A model generated the notes under the pieces. That model did not search any database and had not been told where the DNA came from. It worked only from the letters and a program-made list of their open reading frames with translations. From Planctomycetota bacterium (GTDB lineage: Bacteria; Planctomycetota; Planctomycetia; Gemmatales; Gemmataceae), in assembly GCA_016191165.1 (NCBI GenBank), contig JACPPF010000070.1:1-32995 (forward strand): DNA of 32,995 nt, given 5' to 3'. Positions within the stretch are counted from its first letter, which is position 1. Every line of letters begins with the position of its first letter. Of this stretch, positions 16,181-24,392 are shown one piece after another. The position numbers were made by a program, and so were the translations under genes.

Positions 16181-18052
16181 ATGCCGCGCATTTTGCAACT
16201 GCCGACGTCCGTCATCACCAAGATCGCCGCCGGCGAGGTCATCGAACGGCCCGCCAGCGTCGTCAAGGAACTTCTGGAAAACAGCCTCGACGCCGGCAGC
16301 ACGCGCATCGACATCGATATCGAGCAGGGGGGCAGCGAGCTCATTCGCGTCGTCGATAACGGGCACGGCATCCATCCCGACGACCTCGAGCTCGCCCTGA
16401 CCAATCACGCCACCAGCAAGCTGGAGACCGCCGACGATCTCTTCGCCGTGCGGACGATGGGCTTCCGCGGCGAGGCGCTGGCGTCGATCGCCGGCGTTGG
16501 CCACGTCACCATTCAATCGCGCACGCACTCACCCCTCACCTCTGACCTCTCTCCCAATGGGAGAGGGGAAGAAATGGGCGCCGAGTTGACCTCCCACGGC
16601 GGCGAGCTCTCTGGCGTCCGCGTCTGGAACGGCGCGCCTGGCACGCGCATCGAGGTCCGCCATCTGTTCTTCAACACGCCCGTGCGCCGCAAATTTCTCC
16701 GCACCGCCTCCACCGAGATGGGGCACATCTGTGAAATCTTCACGCGCATCGCCCTGGCGCGTCCTGGGGTGCATTTGGTCCTTCGGCATAACGACAAAAA
16801 GGTCTACGAAGTTTCCTCGTCCGATGATCTTCTTACCAGGCTCGGCGTATTCTTCGGCAAGGAAGTCCGCGATAAGCTTTACCCCCTCGACGCTCAACAG
16901 GGCCCGGCCCATCTGTTTGGGTACATTGCCGATCCGTCGTGTGACCGGGGCAACGCCAAGGCTCAGTATTTGTTCCTCAACCAGCGCTGGATCCGCGACC
17001 GCTCGCTGGGCCATGCGTTGCAGGAGGGTTATCGCGGCTTGCTGATGACCGGCCGTTACGCCGTCGCGTTCCTGTTCCTGGAGCTGCCCCCCGATCAGGT
17101 GGATGTCAACGTGCATCCCACCAAGGCGGAGGTGCGTTTCCGCGATGCCGGCGCGCTTTACTCGATGGTGCTCGCCTGCGTGCGCAATCGGCTCAACGAG
17201 GAGGAGTTGACCTCGCGCTTGCAGCCGCCCTCGCCAAACTCCAACGGCAACCAGACCTACTTCAGCCCGAAGCCGACGGAATACACGCCCTCGCTCTTCT
17301 CCAAGCCCGGCTTTCCGTCGTTTACCAAGGCCGCTCCAGGCCCCGAGGCGAGCGCAGCGAAGCCCTGGGAACCAGCCCCGCCCTCAAGCCCCGGGATGAG
17401 CGTAGCGATTCCCGGTGATGAACCGTCCGAACCAGAAGAAATCATCGACGAAACTCCAACCGCGAAGCCCGTCCTTGACGAGGTGCTCAACGCGATCCAG
17501 GTCCACAACACCTACCTGGTCGTCGAAACTTCCGACGGCATGCTCGTAATCGATCAGCATGCGCTTCACGAACGCGTCCTCTACGAAGAAATCAAGGAAC
17601 GCGTCCGCCAGGGCACGCTTGACGTCCAACCACTCCTGATCCCCGAGCCGATTGAGCTCTCGGCCGAGCAGGCAGCGTTGATTCTGGAGCATCGCAAAGA
17701 ATTAAATGAGCTGGGCCTGGGCGTCGAGGATTTCGGAGGCAACACGGTGATCGTCACGCGCTACCCCGCCCTCCTGGGCCGGCGACATCCGGCGGAGATT
17801 CTCAAGCGGGTGATCGACCACTTGACATCGAAGGAGCGCCTGCCGAGCCGGGAAATCCTGTTGAGCGATTTGATGAGCCTGATGGCCTGCCACGCCGCGG
17901 TTCGCTCGGGCGATGCGCTGACGCCCACGGAGATCGCGGCCCTGGTGGAGATGCGTCACCTCTCGAACGACACGCACCACTGCCCGCACGGTCGGCCCAC
18001 CGCGCTGCTCTTTACGCGCCACGAACTCGACCGCCAGTTTCGCCGAATTTGA
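16181..18052 (+). CDS. mutL: DNA mismatch repair protein MutL, endonuclease type
   Basis: The product has 623 residues. The GHKL ATPase motifs are intact: ENSLDAGS (Glu33, Asn34), VDNGHGI (Asp59) and GFRGEALASI (94-103). The C-terminal domain carries the endonuclease motif DQHALHERVLYE (Asp458 to Glu469, form DQHAx2Ex4E), ACHAAVRSGD (Cys570) and CPHGRP (601-606), which bind metal and zinc in nicking MutL proteins. The product should thus nick the strand to be repaired itself, as in MutH-less bacteria. Residues about 116-140 and 387-414 look like translated palindromic repeats inserted in frame (see findings); both lie in a variable loop and the linker, so function is probably kept. mutS is not in the window. 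Confidence 0.96.
   Translation: MPRILQLPTSVITKIAAGEVIERPASVVKELLENSLDAGSTRIDIDIEQGGSELIRVVDNGHGIHPDDLELALTNHATSKLETADDLFAVRTMGFRGEALASIAGVGHVTIQSRTHSPLTSDLSPNGRGEEMGAELTSHGGELSGVRVWNGAPGTRIEVRHLFFNTPVRRKFLRTASTEMGHICEIFTRIALARPGVHLVLRHNDKKVYEVSSSDDLLTRLGVFFGKEVRDKLYPLDAQQGPAHLFGYIADPSCDRGNAKAQYLFLNQRWIRDRSLGHALQEGYRGLLMTGRYAVAFLFLELPPDQVDVNVHPTKAEVRFRDAGALYSMVLACVRNRLNEEELTSRLQPPSPNSNGNQTYFSPKPTEYTPSLFSKPGFPSFTKAAPGPEASAAKPWEPAPPSSPGMSVAIPGDEPSEPEEIIDETPTAKPVLDEVLNAIQVHNTYLVVETSDGMLVIDQHALHERVLYEEIKERVRQGTLDVQPLLIPEPIELSAEQAALILEHRKELNELGLGVEDFGGNTVIVTRYPALLGRRHPAEILKRVIDHLTSKERLPSREILLSDLMSLMACHAAVRSGDALTPTEIAALVEMRHLSNDTHHCPHGRPTALLFTRHELDRQFRRI
16525..16575. repeat. Palindromic repeat inside mutL coding sequence
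   Basis: The stretch contains ctctctcccaatgggagagg, a hairpin of the same family as the intergenic repeat at 14646-14749. It is translated as SPLTSDLSPNGRGEEMG between the conserved TIQSRT and the GELSGVRVWN segment of MutL. Confidence 0.6.
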
Positions 18053-18116
18053 AAGCAGGTCCTCCACGTGGGAAGGGTGCGGAAACCAGGGCGGGAACGA
18101 CGAAAAGGGGGGCACA

Positions 18117-19064
18117 ATGTCGCGCGGCTTACCGATGAATCATCCAGAAACACGAGCCTGGGCGCCTTTTTTTTGGTGCCTGGCGGTATTGATGAGCGCG
18201 GGTCCGGCCCTCGCGCAGCCGGCGTTCCCGCCGGAACTGGTGCGATTTGTTCCCTATAAGTCAAAACCTGTATTCACCGGCGCCAAGGGAATGTGGGACG
18301 CCAAAATCCGCGAACGCGGCTGGATCCTCCGCGAGGCCGGCGGCTGGAAGCTGTGGTACACCGGGTACGATGGAACGAAGGAAGGCATCCGCCGGCTCGG
18401 CCATGCGACTTCTCCGGACGGCATTCAGTGGACGCGCCATCCGAAAAATCCCTTGCTCGCCGACCTCTGGGTCGAGGACATGATGATCGTTCATCACAAG
18501 GGCCAATACATCATGGTCGCCGAGGGCAAGAACGACATCGCCCATTGGCTCACTTCACGCGACGGCATCAACTGGACCCCGAAGGGCAAACTCGACATCC
18601 GCACCAAAAACGGACAGCCGATCGCCGCCGGTCCCTACGGCACGCCGACGCTGTTTCGCGACCACGACCGCTGGTGCCTCTTCTACGAACGCAACGACCT
18701 CGGCGTCTGGCTCGCCACCTCCAGCGACCTCAAGGTCTGGACCCACGTGCAAGACGAACCCGTCATGACCCCCGGCCCCGCGGAGTACGAAAAAAACCTG
18801 ATCGCCCTCAATCAAGTCATCAAGCACCAGGGCCGCTACTACGCCTACTACCACGGCAGCGCCCGCGCTGGCAAATTCAAGGGCCTTTGGAGCACCTGCG
18901 TCGCCACCTCCACGGACCTCATTCGCTGGCAGAAATGCGCGAAAAACCCGCTCGTGCCGAGTGCCGAGAACAAGTCGAGCGGCATCGTCATCCCCGCTGG
19001 GCGGGCGTTTCGACTCTACACGATGCACCCGGAGGTGTGGGTGTTCGGACCGGGAAAGCGATGA
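18117..19064 (+). CDS. Secreted glycoside hydrolase-like protein (GH43/GH32 five-bladed propeller type)
   Basis: The product has 315 residues. The signal peptide spans about 1-34 (AWAPFFWCLAVLMSAGPALA-QP). The rest shows the repeated pattern of five-bladed beta-propeller glycosidases of the GH43/GH32/GH130 superfamily: WKLWYTGYDG, LGHATSPDGIQWTRHPKNPLL, YIMVAEGKND, WLTSRDGINWTPKG, WCLFYERNDLGVWLATSSDL-KVWT, and YYAYYHGSA. These are the blade strands that display substrate-binding residues. Candidate acids are the Asp of GMWDAK and the Glu of VAEGKND, but the catalytic pair cannot be fixed by eye. The protein probably acts on a plant or algal polysaccharide or oligosaccharide outside the cytoplasm. 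The ATG follows AAGGGGGGCAC. Confidence 0.75.
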   Translation: MSRGLPMNHPETRAWAPFFWCLAVLMSAGPALAQPAFPPELVRFVPYKSKPVFTGAKGMWDAKIRERGWILREAGGWKLWYTGYDGTKEGIRRLGHATSPDGIQWTRHPKNPLLADLWVEDMMIVHHKGQYIMVAEGKNDIAHWLTSRDGINWTPKGKLDIRTKNGQPIAAGPYGTPTLFRDHDRWCLFYERNDLGVWLATSSDLKVWTHVQDEPVMTPGPAEYEKNLIALNQVIKHQGRYYAYYHGSARAGKFKGLWSTCVATSTDLIRWQKCAKNPLVPSAENKSSGIVIPAGRAFRLYTMHPEVWVFGPGKR

Positions 19065-19075
19065 TGGATGCGTTT

Positions 19076-19133
19076 TCCGAGCCTGAAGCGTAAGCGAAGC
19101 TTGGTTCCCCTTCGCTGCCGCTTCAGGCTCGGA
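19076..19133. repeat. Dispersed palindromic repeat, copy 2 (ctcaggctcgga type)
   Basis: The perfect 15-bp arms tccgagcctgaagcg (19076-19090) and cgcttcaggctcgga (19119-19133) start 11 bases after the stop of the GH43-like gene. It resembles 4633-4696. It may also end the preceding transcript. Confidence 0.65.
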
Positions 19134-19146
19134 CGGTCAAATCGCT

Positions 19147-19175
19147 TTGCAGTTTTTCCGCCGTTTTGTTACACT
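19147..19175 (+). promoter_or_regulatory. Sigma-70-like promoter for the OmpH-TPR gene
   Basis: TTGCAG (19147-19152), a 17-base spacer and TACACT (19170-19175) lie 45 bases before the ATG at 19221. The promoter supports that start, since the frame is open back to 19068. Confidence 0.55.
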
Positions 19176-19220
19176 TTCTTCCTTTCGCCCCAAACGCTGG
19201 CATCGAAAGGAATTCGCGCC

Positions 19221-21179
19221 ATGAAACGGATCATCCTCGGCTTGCTTTGCTGCGCCATCTTTGTGCCGGCCTCACCCGCCAACGATACCAAGCGCGAGCC
19301 CATGCCGGAAGGCGTGACGCGCGTGGCGGTGTGCAACATCGGGCTGGTGTTCGGCAAATACCACAAAGCCCTGAAATTCAAGCATGAACTGGAGGAAATG
19401 CTGGTTCGGCCCAAGAAGGAGGCGAAGAAGGTGATCGACGAAATGGAGGCCTGGTCCAAAGCCTTGCAACAAAAAGACCTGCCGCCCGGCGCCAAAGAGG
19501 AATACGAGGACAAAATCCGGGTCGCCAAGCAGAATCTCGAAGAAATAGAAAGAAAAATCAAGCGCATGCTTGGGAAAAAAGCAGAGGACAATCTTGTCAC
19601 GCTATGGAAGGACGTGCAGCGAGGGATCCGCGTTTATGCGACTGAAAAACGGATCGACATCGTTCTGGGCTACGGCGACCCCATGCAAAAAGAACTGCTG
19701 GACCTGTTCCCCAACGTCAACCGCAAGATGCAGGCGATGGACCAGGGCGGCACGGTCCCGCTCTTCGTGACGCCGCGCGCCGACATCAGCCAAGCGGTGG
19801 CCGATTGGCTCAACAGGCGGTATCTCGAGTCGTCGAATCGACCCGTGCAAAAAAAACCAGTGTTCACCAGGCCCGTCAACGCGCCGCCCGTATTCCTGGG
19901 TCTTGCCGCCTCGCTCCACGTTGCGGGCGCCGCTTTCCAGGACGGCAAATCCGCGCTCGCCAGGAAGGATTCTGTTCGCGCCATCGCATGTTTTACCAAG
20001 GCCATCGCTGCCAATCCCAGGTGCGCACGGGCCTATTCCTACCGCGGGCGCGCCCACGAAAAGAAGGGGAACTTCGACAAGGCCATCACCGATTGCACGA
20101 CAGCCATCGAACTCGATCCGAAGGAAACCAGCGCCTACATTCATCGCGCCACCGCCTATCGCCGCGGGAAATTGGATGACGACAAGGCCATAGCCGATTG
20201 CGAAAAGGCGCTGAAACTCGAACCGAGGAATGCGGAAGCATTTTTCAACCTCGGCAGTGCCCACGCAGGAAAGCGGAACCATGATAAGGGACTTGCCTAT
20301 TTGGCCAAGGCGCTCGAACTCGATCCCGGACACGTCGGCGCCTATTCCAACCGCGCCCTCTTGTATGCCGACCAGGGCGATTTCACCCGTGCGTTTGCCG
20401 ACATGGACCATGTGATTCACATCGATCCGCAAGGCGCGTTGAACTACGCTTTGCGCGGCGCGATTCATCTGGAACAGGGCAATATCGACAAGGCGCTGGC
20501 CGATCTGGCCCACGCCATCCGGCTCGACCCCGCCGAACCGGACACCTACCTGGTGCGAAGCGTGATTTACAGCAACCGGGGCGATTACCGATTTGGTCTT
20601 GCGGACGTGGACAAGGCGATTGCGCTCGGGACCAAAAAAACAATCAAGGCCTATCAGATCCGCAGCAACATCCACACGGAACGCGGCGACTTCGACAAGG
20701 CCGTCGCCGATGCGAACAAGGCGATCGAGCTCGGGCCCAAGGACGCTCTCGGTTACCTACTTCGCGCCAATGCTCATGCCCGAAAGAATGTCCACGTGGG
20801 CATCAAACGCGACATTGACAAAGCACTGGACCTCGATTCCGAATTGGCGTTCGGATACATGTTGCGTGGCCAATGGTATTTGCTCAAGCACCGGATGAAG
20901 GCCAATCCGGAGATGTTGGATAAGGCGATTACCGATCTCGAAACGGCAGTGAAACTCGATCCAACTGAGTGGCAGGGCCGCATGTGGCGCGGGGTTGCTT
21001 ACGGCGAAAAAGAGGACGCCAAGAAGGCGTTCGCGGATTTTGACGCGGCCATCCGCCATCGGCCCAACCAGCCGCGAATCTATGAAAACCGGGCGGATTT
21101 ACATCGCCGCCTCGGCAATGACAAGGCCGCCGATGACGACGAGGAGAAGGCCCGGGAGATCCGCAGGAAGGCGATTTGA
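19221..21179 (+). CDS. Skp/OmpH-like domain fused to about 12 TPR repeats
   Basis: The product has 652 residues. A signal peptide (MKRIILGLLCCAIFVPASPA) is followed by an OmpH/Skp-type region at about residues 25-175: VAVCNIGLVFGKYHKALKFK, a long charged coiled coil (KKEAKKVIDEMEAWSKAL to EEIERKIKRMLG) and IRVYATEKRIDIVLGYGDP. This is the usual order in Skp, a periplasmic chaperone for outer-membrane proteins. From about 235 to the end there are about 12 tetratricopeptide repeats (for example GNFDKAITDCTTAIELDPK and GDFDKAVADANKAIELGPK). The fusion suggests a periplasmic chaperone or scaffold that holds a client with the coiled coil and a partner with the TPR superhelix. AAAGGAATT precedes the ATG. 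Confidence 0.85.
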   Translation: MKRIILGLLCCAIFVPASPANDTKREPMPEGVTRVAVCNIGLVFGKYHKALKFKHELEEMLVRPKKEAKKVIDEMEAWSKALQQKDLPPGAKEEYEDKIRVAKQNLEEIERKIKRMLGKKAEDNLVTLWKDVQRGIRVYATEKRIDIVLGYGDPMQKELLDLFPNVNRKMQAMDQGGTVPLFVTPRADISQAVADWLNRRYLESSNRPVQKKPVFTRPVNAPPVFLGLAASLHVAGAAFQDGKSALARKDSVRAIACFTKAIAANPRCARAYSYRGRAHEKKGNFDKAITDCTTAIELDPKETSAYIHRATAYRRGKLDDDKAIADCEKALKLEPRNAEAFFNLGSAHAGKRNHDKGLAYLAKALELDPGHVGAYSNRALLYADQGDFTRAFADMDHVIHIDPQGALNYALRGAIHLEQGNIDKALADLAHAIRLDPAEPDTYLVRSVIYSNRGDYRFGLADVDKAIALGTKKTIKAYQIRSNIHTERGDFDKAVADANKAIELGPKDALGYLLRANAHARKNVHVGIKRDIDKALDLDSELAFGYMLRGQWYLLKHRMKANPEMLDKAITDLETAVKLDPTEWQGRMWRGVAYGEKEDAKKAFADFDAAIRHRPNQPRIYENRADLHRRLGNDKAADDDEEKAREIRRKAI

Positions 21180-21479
21180 CTTGCGCGGGCGGATGACTTT
21201 CCGCTTCGGTGTTTCAGGTGGTTATCGAACGGCTCAGCCAGGGTGCCAACGTTTCCCAAAAGGTGGGCCAAATGCCGCCGATGAAGATGGATTGGCGACC
21301 ACGAAACCAGTTTTGTGTACGGGAGAGCTGTGCCCTGGCGAAAGCCGCTGGTAGGATGATGGTTGATTGATCCTCTGGGCCGGTGAATCACCCGTCCGCC
21401 GGGCACGCGGTAGATCGTTCCCCCCGAGTGTATTGCCAAGGGAGTGGCGCGCTACTGCATTTAATCGAGAGGACAGAGC
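21180..21479. other. 300-base intergenic region, nothing recognised
   Basis: Short open frames exist on both strands, but none has a good ribosome-binding site or a recognisable motif. No strong palindrome was noted. The segment presumably includes the leader of the Uma2 gene. Confidence 0.5.
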
Positions 21480-22130
21480 ATGGCGATCACGCTCGAACGC
21501 ACGTCGAAAGCCGGCCTTTCCAGGAACGGACGGCATGAACCCGTCTGGAACATCGCGCGCTTTTACCCCTTGCAGGGCGATTGGACCGAGGAAGACTATT
21601 TCTCTCTTGAAAGGACCAGCGGCAACTGGATGATCGAACTTAACGACGGCTGCCTGGAGTTCCCGCCGATGCCCGATCCGTTTCATCAAGACATCGTCGA
21701 TTTCCTGTTCACCGCGTTCAAGGCGTTTCTGAAGGATCGGCAGTTCGGCCGGGCCTATTTCGCACCCCTACCCATTCGGCTATGGGCTGGCCAAATTCGC
21801 GAACCGGACATCGCCATTCTTGGTTATCATCGCCTCAAGAACAAGCGCAAAGCCCCGGACGGCGCCGACCTCGTGGTCGAAATCGTCAGCCCGGGCGAGG
21901 AAGCCCGCGAGCGCGATCTCGAAACCAAACGCCGCGAATACGCGAAGGCCGGCATTCGCGAATACTGGATCGTCGATCCGGAAGAGCGGACCATCACCGT
22001 GCTGACTCTTTCGGGCAAGAGTTATCGGGTCCACGGCGTTTTCGAAGCCGGCGATGAGGCGGCGTCCAAGCTACTGAAGGGCTTCAAGGTCGCCGTGAGC
22101 GGCGCGTTCGCGGCGGGGGAAGGGAAATAG
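21480..22130 (+). CDS. Uma2 family endonuclease (DUF820)
   Basis: The product has 216 residues. The Uma2 restriction-like fold is shown by YFSLERTSGNWMIELNDGCLEF near the start, REPDIAILGYHRL in the middle, and DLVVEIVSPGEEARERDLETKR followed by YAKAGIREYWIVDPEE. The Asp of EPDIA and the Glu of VVEIVSP are the usual metal-binding positions of this PD-(D/E)XK branch, and the lysine/arginine-rich RDLETKRREY helix follows. The family is widely expanded in planctomycetes and cyanobacteria with no settled role. GAGAGGACAGAGC precedes the ATG. A second Uma2 gene lies at 24393; the two are too different to be a recent duplication. Confidence 0.88.
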   Translation: MAITLERTSKAGLSRNGRHEPVWNIARFYPLQGDWTEEDYFSLERTSGNWMIELNDGCLEFPPMPDPFHQDIVDFLFTAFKAFLKDRQFGRAYFAPLPIRLWAGQIREPDIAILGYHRLKNKRKAPDGADLVVEIVSPGEEARERDLETKRREYAKAGIREYWIVDPEERTITVLTLSGKSYRVHGVFEAGDEAASKLLKGFKVAVSGAFAAGEGK

Positions 22131-22413
22131 GTTAGACCTACGGGCAAATGTGGGGTTTGGATTTGCAGGTCCCCGAGCTTGCGCTCGCGGCTGGTTGAGC
22201 AAAGCCGGCGGCGCACTGGTGTCGCTCGTGCGGCGCACGTGAGCACACCGCGTGGGTTTCTTCCTGGAATTCACCGTAGACCTTTCACGCGCAAATTCCG
22301 AAAACATTTCTGCAACGAAACACACGATCTACGAGCCGCGACCGTGAGGGAGCGGAAACACGCTCACCCACTCTCTGACGGTCGTGGCTCGTCACAACCC
22401 AAGGAAACTCGAC
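22131..22413. other. Intergenic region with REP-like palindromes
   Basis: It holds a CCCCGAGC-ttgc-GCTCGCGG palindrome near 22172, a gcgcac / gtgcggcgcac hairpin near 22210-22250, and the larger element at 22331-22392. No gene is seen. Confidence 0.5.
22331..22392. repeat. Dispersed palindromic repeat, copy 2 (acggtcg-ggctcg type)
   Basis: The arms acgagccgcgaccgtgaggg and gacggtcgtggctcgt enclose a short divergent middle. The element matches 4391-4449. It ends about 10 bases before the AAGGAAA ribosome-binding site of the next gene, so it would fold in the 5' leader of that mRNA. Confidence 0.65.
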
Positions 22414-23553
22414 ATGGCCAAGCAACCCCTCAACATCGGCATGATCGGCTACGGCTTCATGGGCCGGGCGCACTCCAACGCCTACAAGCAGGTCGGGCAG
22501 TTCTTCGACTTGCCGCGCCAGGTCGTCCTCAAGGCCGCCTGCGCTCGTGACGCAACCAAGGTGAAAGCGTTCGCCGACAACTGGGGCTACGAATCGACCG
22601 AGACCGATTGGCGAAAGCTTTTGGATCGCAAGGACATCGATTGCGTCGACATCTGCACGCCCAACAATTCGCACGCCGAGATCGCCATCGCCGCGGCTCA
22701 GGCAGGCAAGATGATCCTGTGCGAAAAGCCCCTGGCCATGAATGGGCCGGAGGGGTTGAAGATGGTGGAGGCGGTCGAAAAGGCGAAGGTGCCGAACATG
22801 GTCTGGTACAACTACCGCCGCGTGCCGGCGTGTACTCTGGCGAAACAACTGATCGACGAGGGCCGGCTCGGTAAGATTTTTCACTATCGAGCAAACTTCC
22901 TACAAGACTGGACCATCTCCGCCGACCTCCCGCAAGGCGGCGCCGGGCTCTGGCGTCTGGACGTGGCCGCCGCCGGCTCGGGCGTCACCGGAGATCTGCT
23001 CGCACACTGCATCGACACCGCGATCTGGCTCAACGGCGGCGTGCAAGATGTCTGCGCCATGACCGAGACGTTTATCAAAGAGCGCACCCACACCCTCACC
23101 GGCAAGGTCGAAAAGGTCGGCATCGACGACGCCTGCGCCTTCCTCTGCCACTTCAAAAACGGTTCCTTGGGCCTCTTCGAATCCACTCGTTATGCGCGTG
23201 GCCACAAGGCGCTGTACACCTTCGAGATCAACGGCGAAAAAGCGTCGATCAAGTGGGACCTGCACGACCTCCATCGCCTGGAATACTTCGACCACCGGGA
23301 CGAAAGCAAAATCCGCGGCTGGCACAAGCTGCACGTCACCGATAGCGATCACCCCTACATGGGCAACTGGTGGGTCCCGGGTTTATCGATCGGGTACGAG
23401 TCCAGCTTCGTGCACCAGGTCGCTGACTTCATCACCGGCATTGCGTCCGGCAAACCTGCGCAGCCCGACTTCCGCAACGCGTACGAGACGCAGCTCGTGC
23501 TCGATGCGATTCTCGATTCGGCGAAGGGGCGGGCGTGGCGGGAGGTGAAGTAG
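22414..23553 (+). CDS. Gfo/Idh/MocA family oxidoreductase, cytosolic
   Basis: The product has 379 residues. The Rossmann motif [12 protein letters not shown] is at about 9-20, [12 protein letters not shown] at about 84-95, and CEKPLAM near 105, the lysine of which is the family's catalytic or cofactor-binding residue. [14 protein letters not shown] near 198 carries the conserved histidine of the substrate domain. No signal peptide is present, unlike the two paralogues at the right end. The family oxidises or reduces sugars, inositols and related polyols with NAD(P). The exact substrate is unknown. AAGGAAACTCGAC gives a clear ribosome-binding site, so the frame extending to 22384 is not used. 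Confidence 0.9.
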   Translation: MAKQPLNIGMIGYGFMGRAHSNAYKQVGQFFDLPRQVVLKAACARDATKVKAFADNWGYESTETDWRKLLDRKDIDCVDICTPNNSHAEIAIAAAQAGKMILCEKPLAMNGPEGLKMVEAVEKAKVPNMVWYNYRRVPACTLAKQLIDEGRLGKIFHYRANFLQDWTISADLPQGGAGLWRLDVAAAGSGVTGDLLAHCIDTAIWLNGGVQDVCAMTETFIKERTHTLTGKVEKVGIDDACAFLCHFKNGSLGLFESTRYARGHKALYTFEINGEKASIKWDLHDLHRLEYFDHRDESKIRGWHKLHVTDSDHPYMGNWWVPGLSIGYESSFVHQVADFITGIASGKPAQPDFRNAYETQLVLDAILDSAKGRAWREVK

Positions 23554-23598
23554 GGCTTGCGGTCAGTACCATTTGTGGTACTATTCCAGGAAGCGAAC

Positions 23599-23910
23599 AT
23601 GATCGCTGTCACTCGCATTCCGACGCATCGCAACGATGGCTCGAAAGTCAGCCGTCGCGAGCTGCGTGCGATTCTTACGCGTGTACGAGATGCCTTTCGC
23701 GGTTATTCTTTCGAAGGACCATTCGAGGGGGCGTGGGTGGCGGAGGATGGCGAAGTATATGAAGAAAAGAGCTATCGCCTTGAGGTTGTCGTTGCTCAAA
23801 ATCAGGTAGGAGAGGCGCGGGAACTTTTCGTAAGTATTGGCACACAGCTTGGCCAGCGTGCAATCTTTTTCGAGCTTCGCGAAGGCGGCGAAATCCTCGA
23901 CATTGAATAG
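23599..23910 (+). CDS. Unknown 103-residue protein, first gene of a pair with a HicB-like protein
   Basis: I do not recognise the family with confidence. The product (from ATG 23599 after CCAGGAAGCG) reads TRIPTHRNDGSKVSRREL, then a segment FRGYSFEGPFEGAWVAEDGE, then a charged helix and the strands RLEVVVA, ELFVSIGTQLG, and AIFFELREGGEILDI. The pattern suggests a small alpha/beta fold with a beta-sheet, similar in feel to small DUF3574-type proteins. It has no signal peptide or membrane segment. It ends 12 bases before the HicB-like gene, so the two are probably one operon. A toxin-antitoxin or regulator-effector pair is a hypothesis only. It lacks HicA-type motifs (no short GxH double-stranded RNA-binding core). 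Confidence 0.7.
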   Translation: MIAVTRIPTHRNDGSKVSRRELRAILTRVRDAFRGYSFEGPFEGAWVAEDGEVYEEKSYRLEVVVAQNQVGEARELFVSIGTQLGQRAIFFELREGGEILDIE

Positions 23911-23922
23911 CGGAGGTTTGAT

Positions 23923-24291
23923 ATGCCCCGGCAGTCAGTAGTCGCCAAAGCAAAGGCGTTGCTCACGTTCGCGCGGAAAATTGCTGAAACGCCAGGCTTT
24001 ACCTGGGTAGACGCGAACAACGCTATTTACGCGCCCGGCGGCCCGTTTGCGCGGTTGTTCCCCACCAAGGAAGATCGAGCCGCATTTGCGAGAACTCCCC
24101 AGAGCAAGCAAATCGACGAAGCGATCGACAGCCTCCCCGAGCCGTCCGTGCGTCCTCAATCAAAGGAATACAGCGGCAAGTTCAATGTGCGCATCCCGAA
24201 ATCGCTGCACGCCGCCCTGGCCTGCGAAGCCGAGGCCGAGGGCGTGAGCCTGAATCAACTGGTGCTGGCGAAGCTGGCGCGGCATCTGTGA
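23923..24291 (+). CDS. HicB-like protein with ribbon-helix-helix C-terminus
   Basis: The product has 122 residues. Its C-terminus, GKFNVRIPKSLHAALACEAE followed by AEGVSLNQLVLAKLARHL, is the ribbon-helix-helix DNA-binding module typical of HicB-family antitoxins. The N-terminus has an amphipathic helix and the segment NAIYAPGGPFARLFPTKEDR, which also occurs in planctomycete HicB-like proteins as I remember them. GGAGGTTTGAT precedes the ATG. The usual HicA toxin is absent; the partner is the unknown gene immediately upstream. It probably binds DNA at its own promoter, as RHH antitoxins do. Confidence 0.8.
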   Translation: MPRQSVVAKAKALLTFARKIAETPGFTWVDANNAIYAPGGPFARLFPTKEDRAAFARTPQSKQIDEAIDSLPEPSVRPQSKEYSGKFNVRIPKSLHAALACEAEAEGVSLNQLVLAKLARHL

Positions 24292-24364
24292 GCGTGAACG
24301 TTCGAATGGCGAAGGGGCGGGCGCCGCCGCAGAATTAACTCTCCGCGCGGCGAACCGGCTTTGT

Positions 24365-24370
24365 TACAAT
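24365..24370 (+). promoter_or_regulatory. Candidate -10 box (TACAAT) for the second Uma2 gene
   Basis: TACAAT lies 23 bases before the ATG at 24393. No convincing -35 hexamer is seen at the expected distance. The same hexamer precedes other genes in the window. Confidence 0.4.
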
Positions 24371-24392
24371 CCACGGATGGAGGGAGACGTCG

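Noticed and set aside
19602-20675. Open frame of 357 codons on the minus strand
   Set aside because: It mirrors the TPR-coding region on the opposite strand; the TPR pattern on the plus strand is unmistakable.
21180-21479. Possible small helix-turn-helix or intron-related remnant
   Set aside because: Short frames were read in all phases; none gave a motif strong enough to name.
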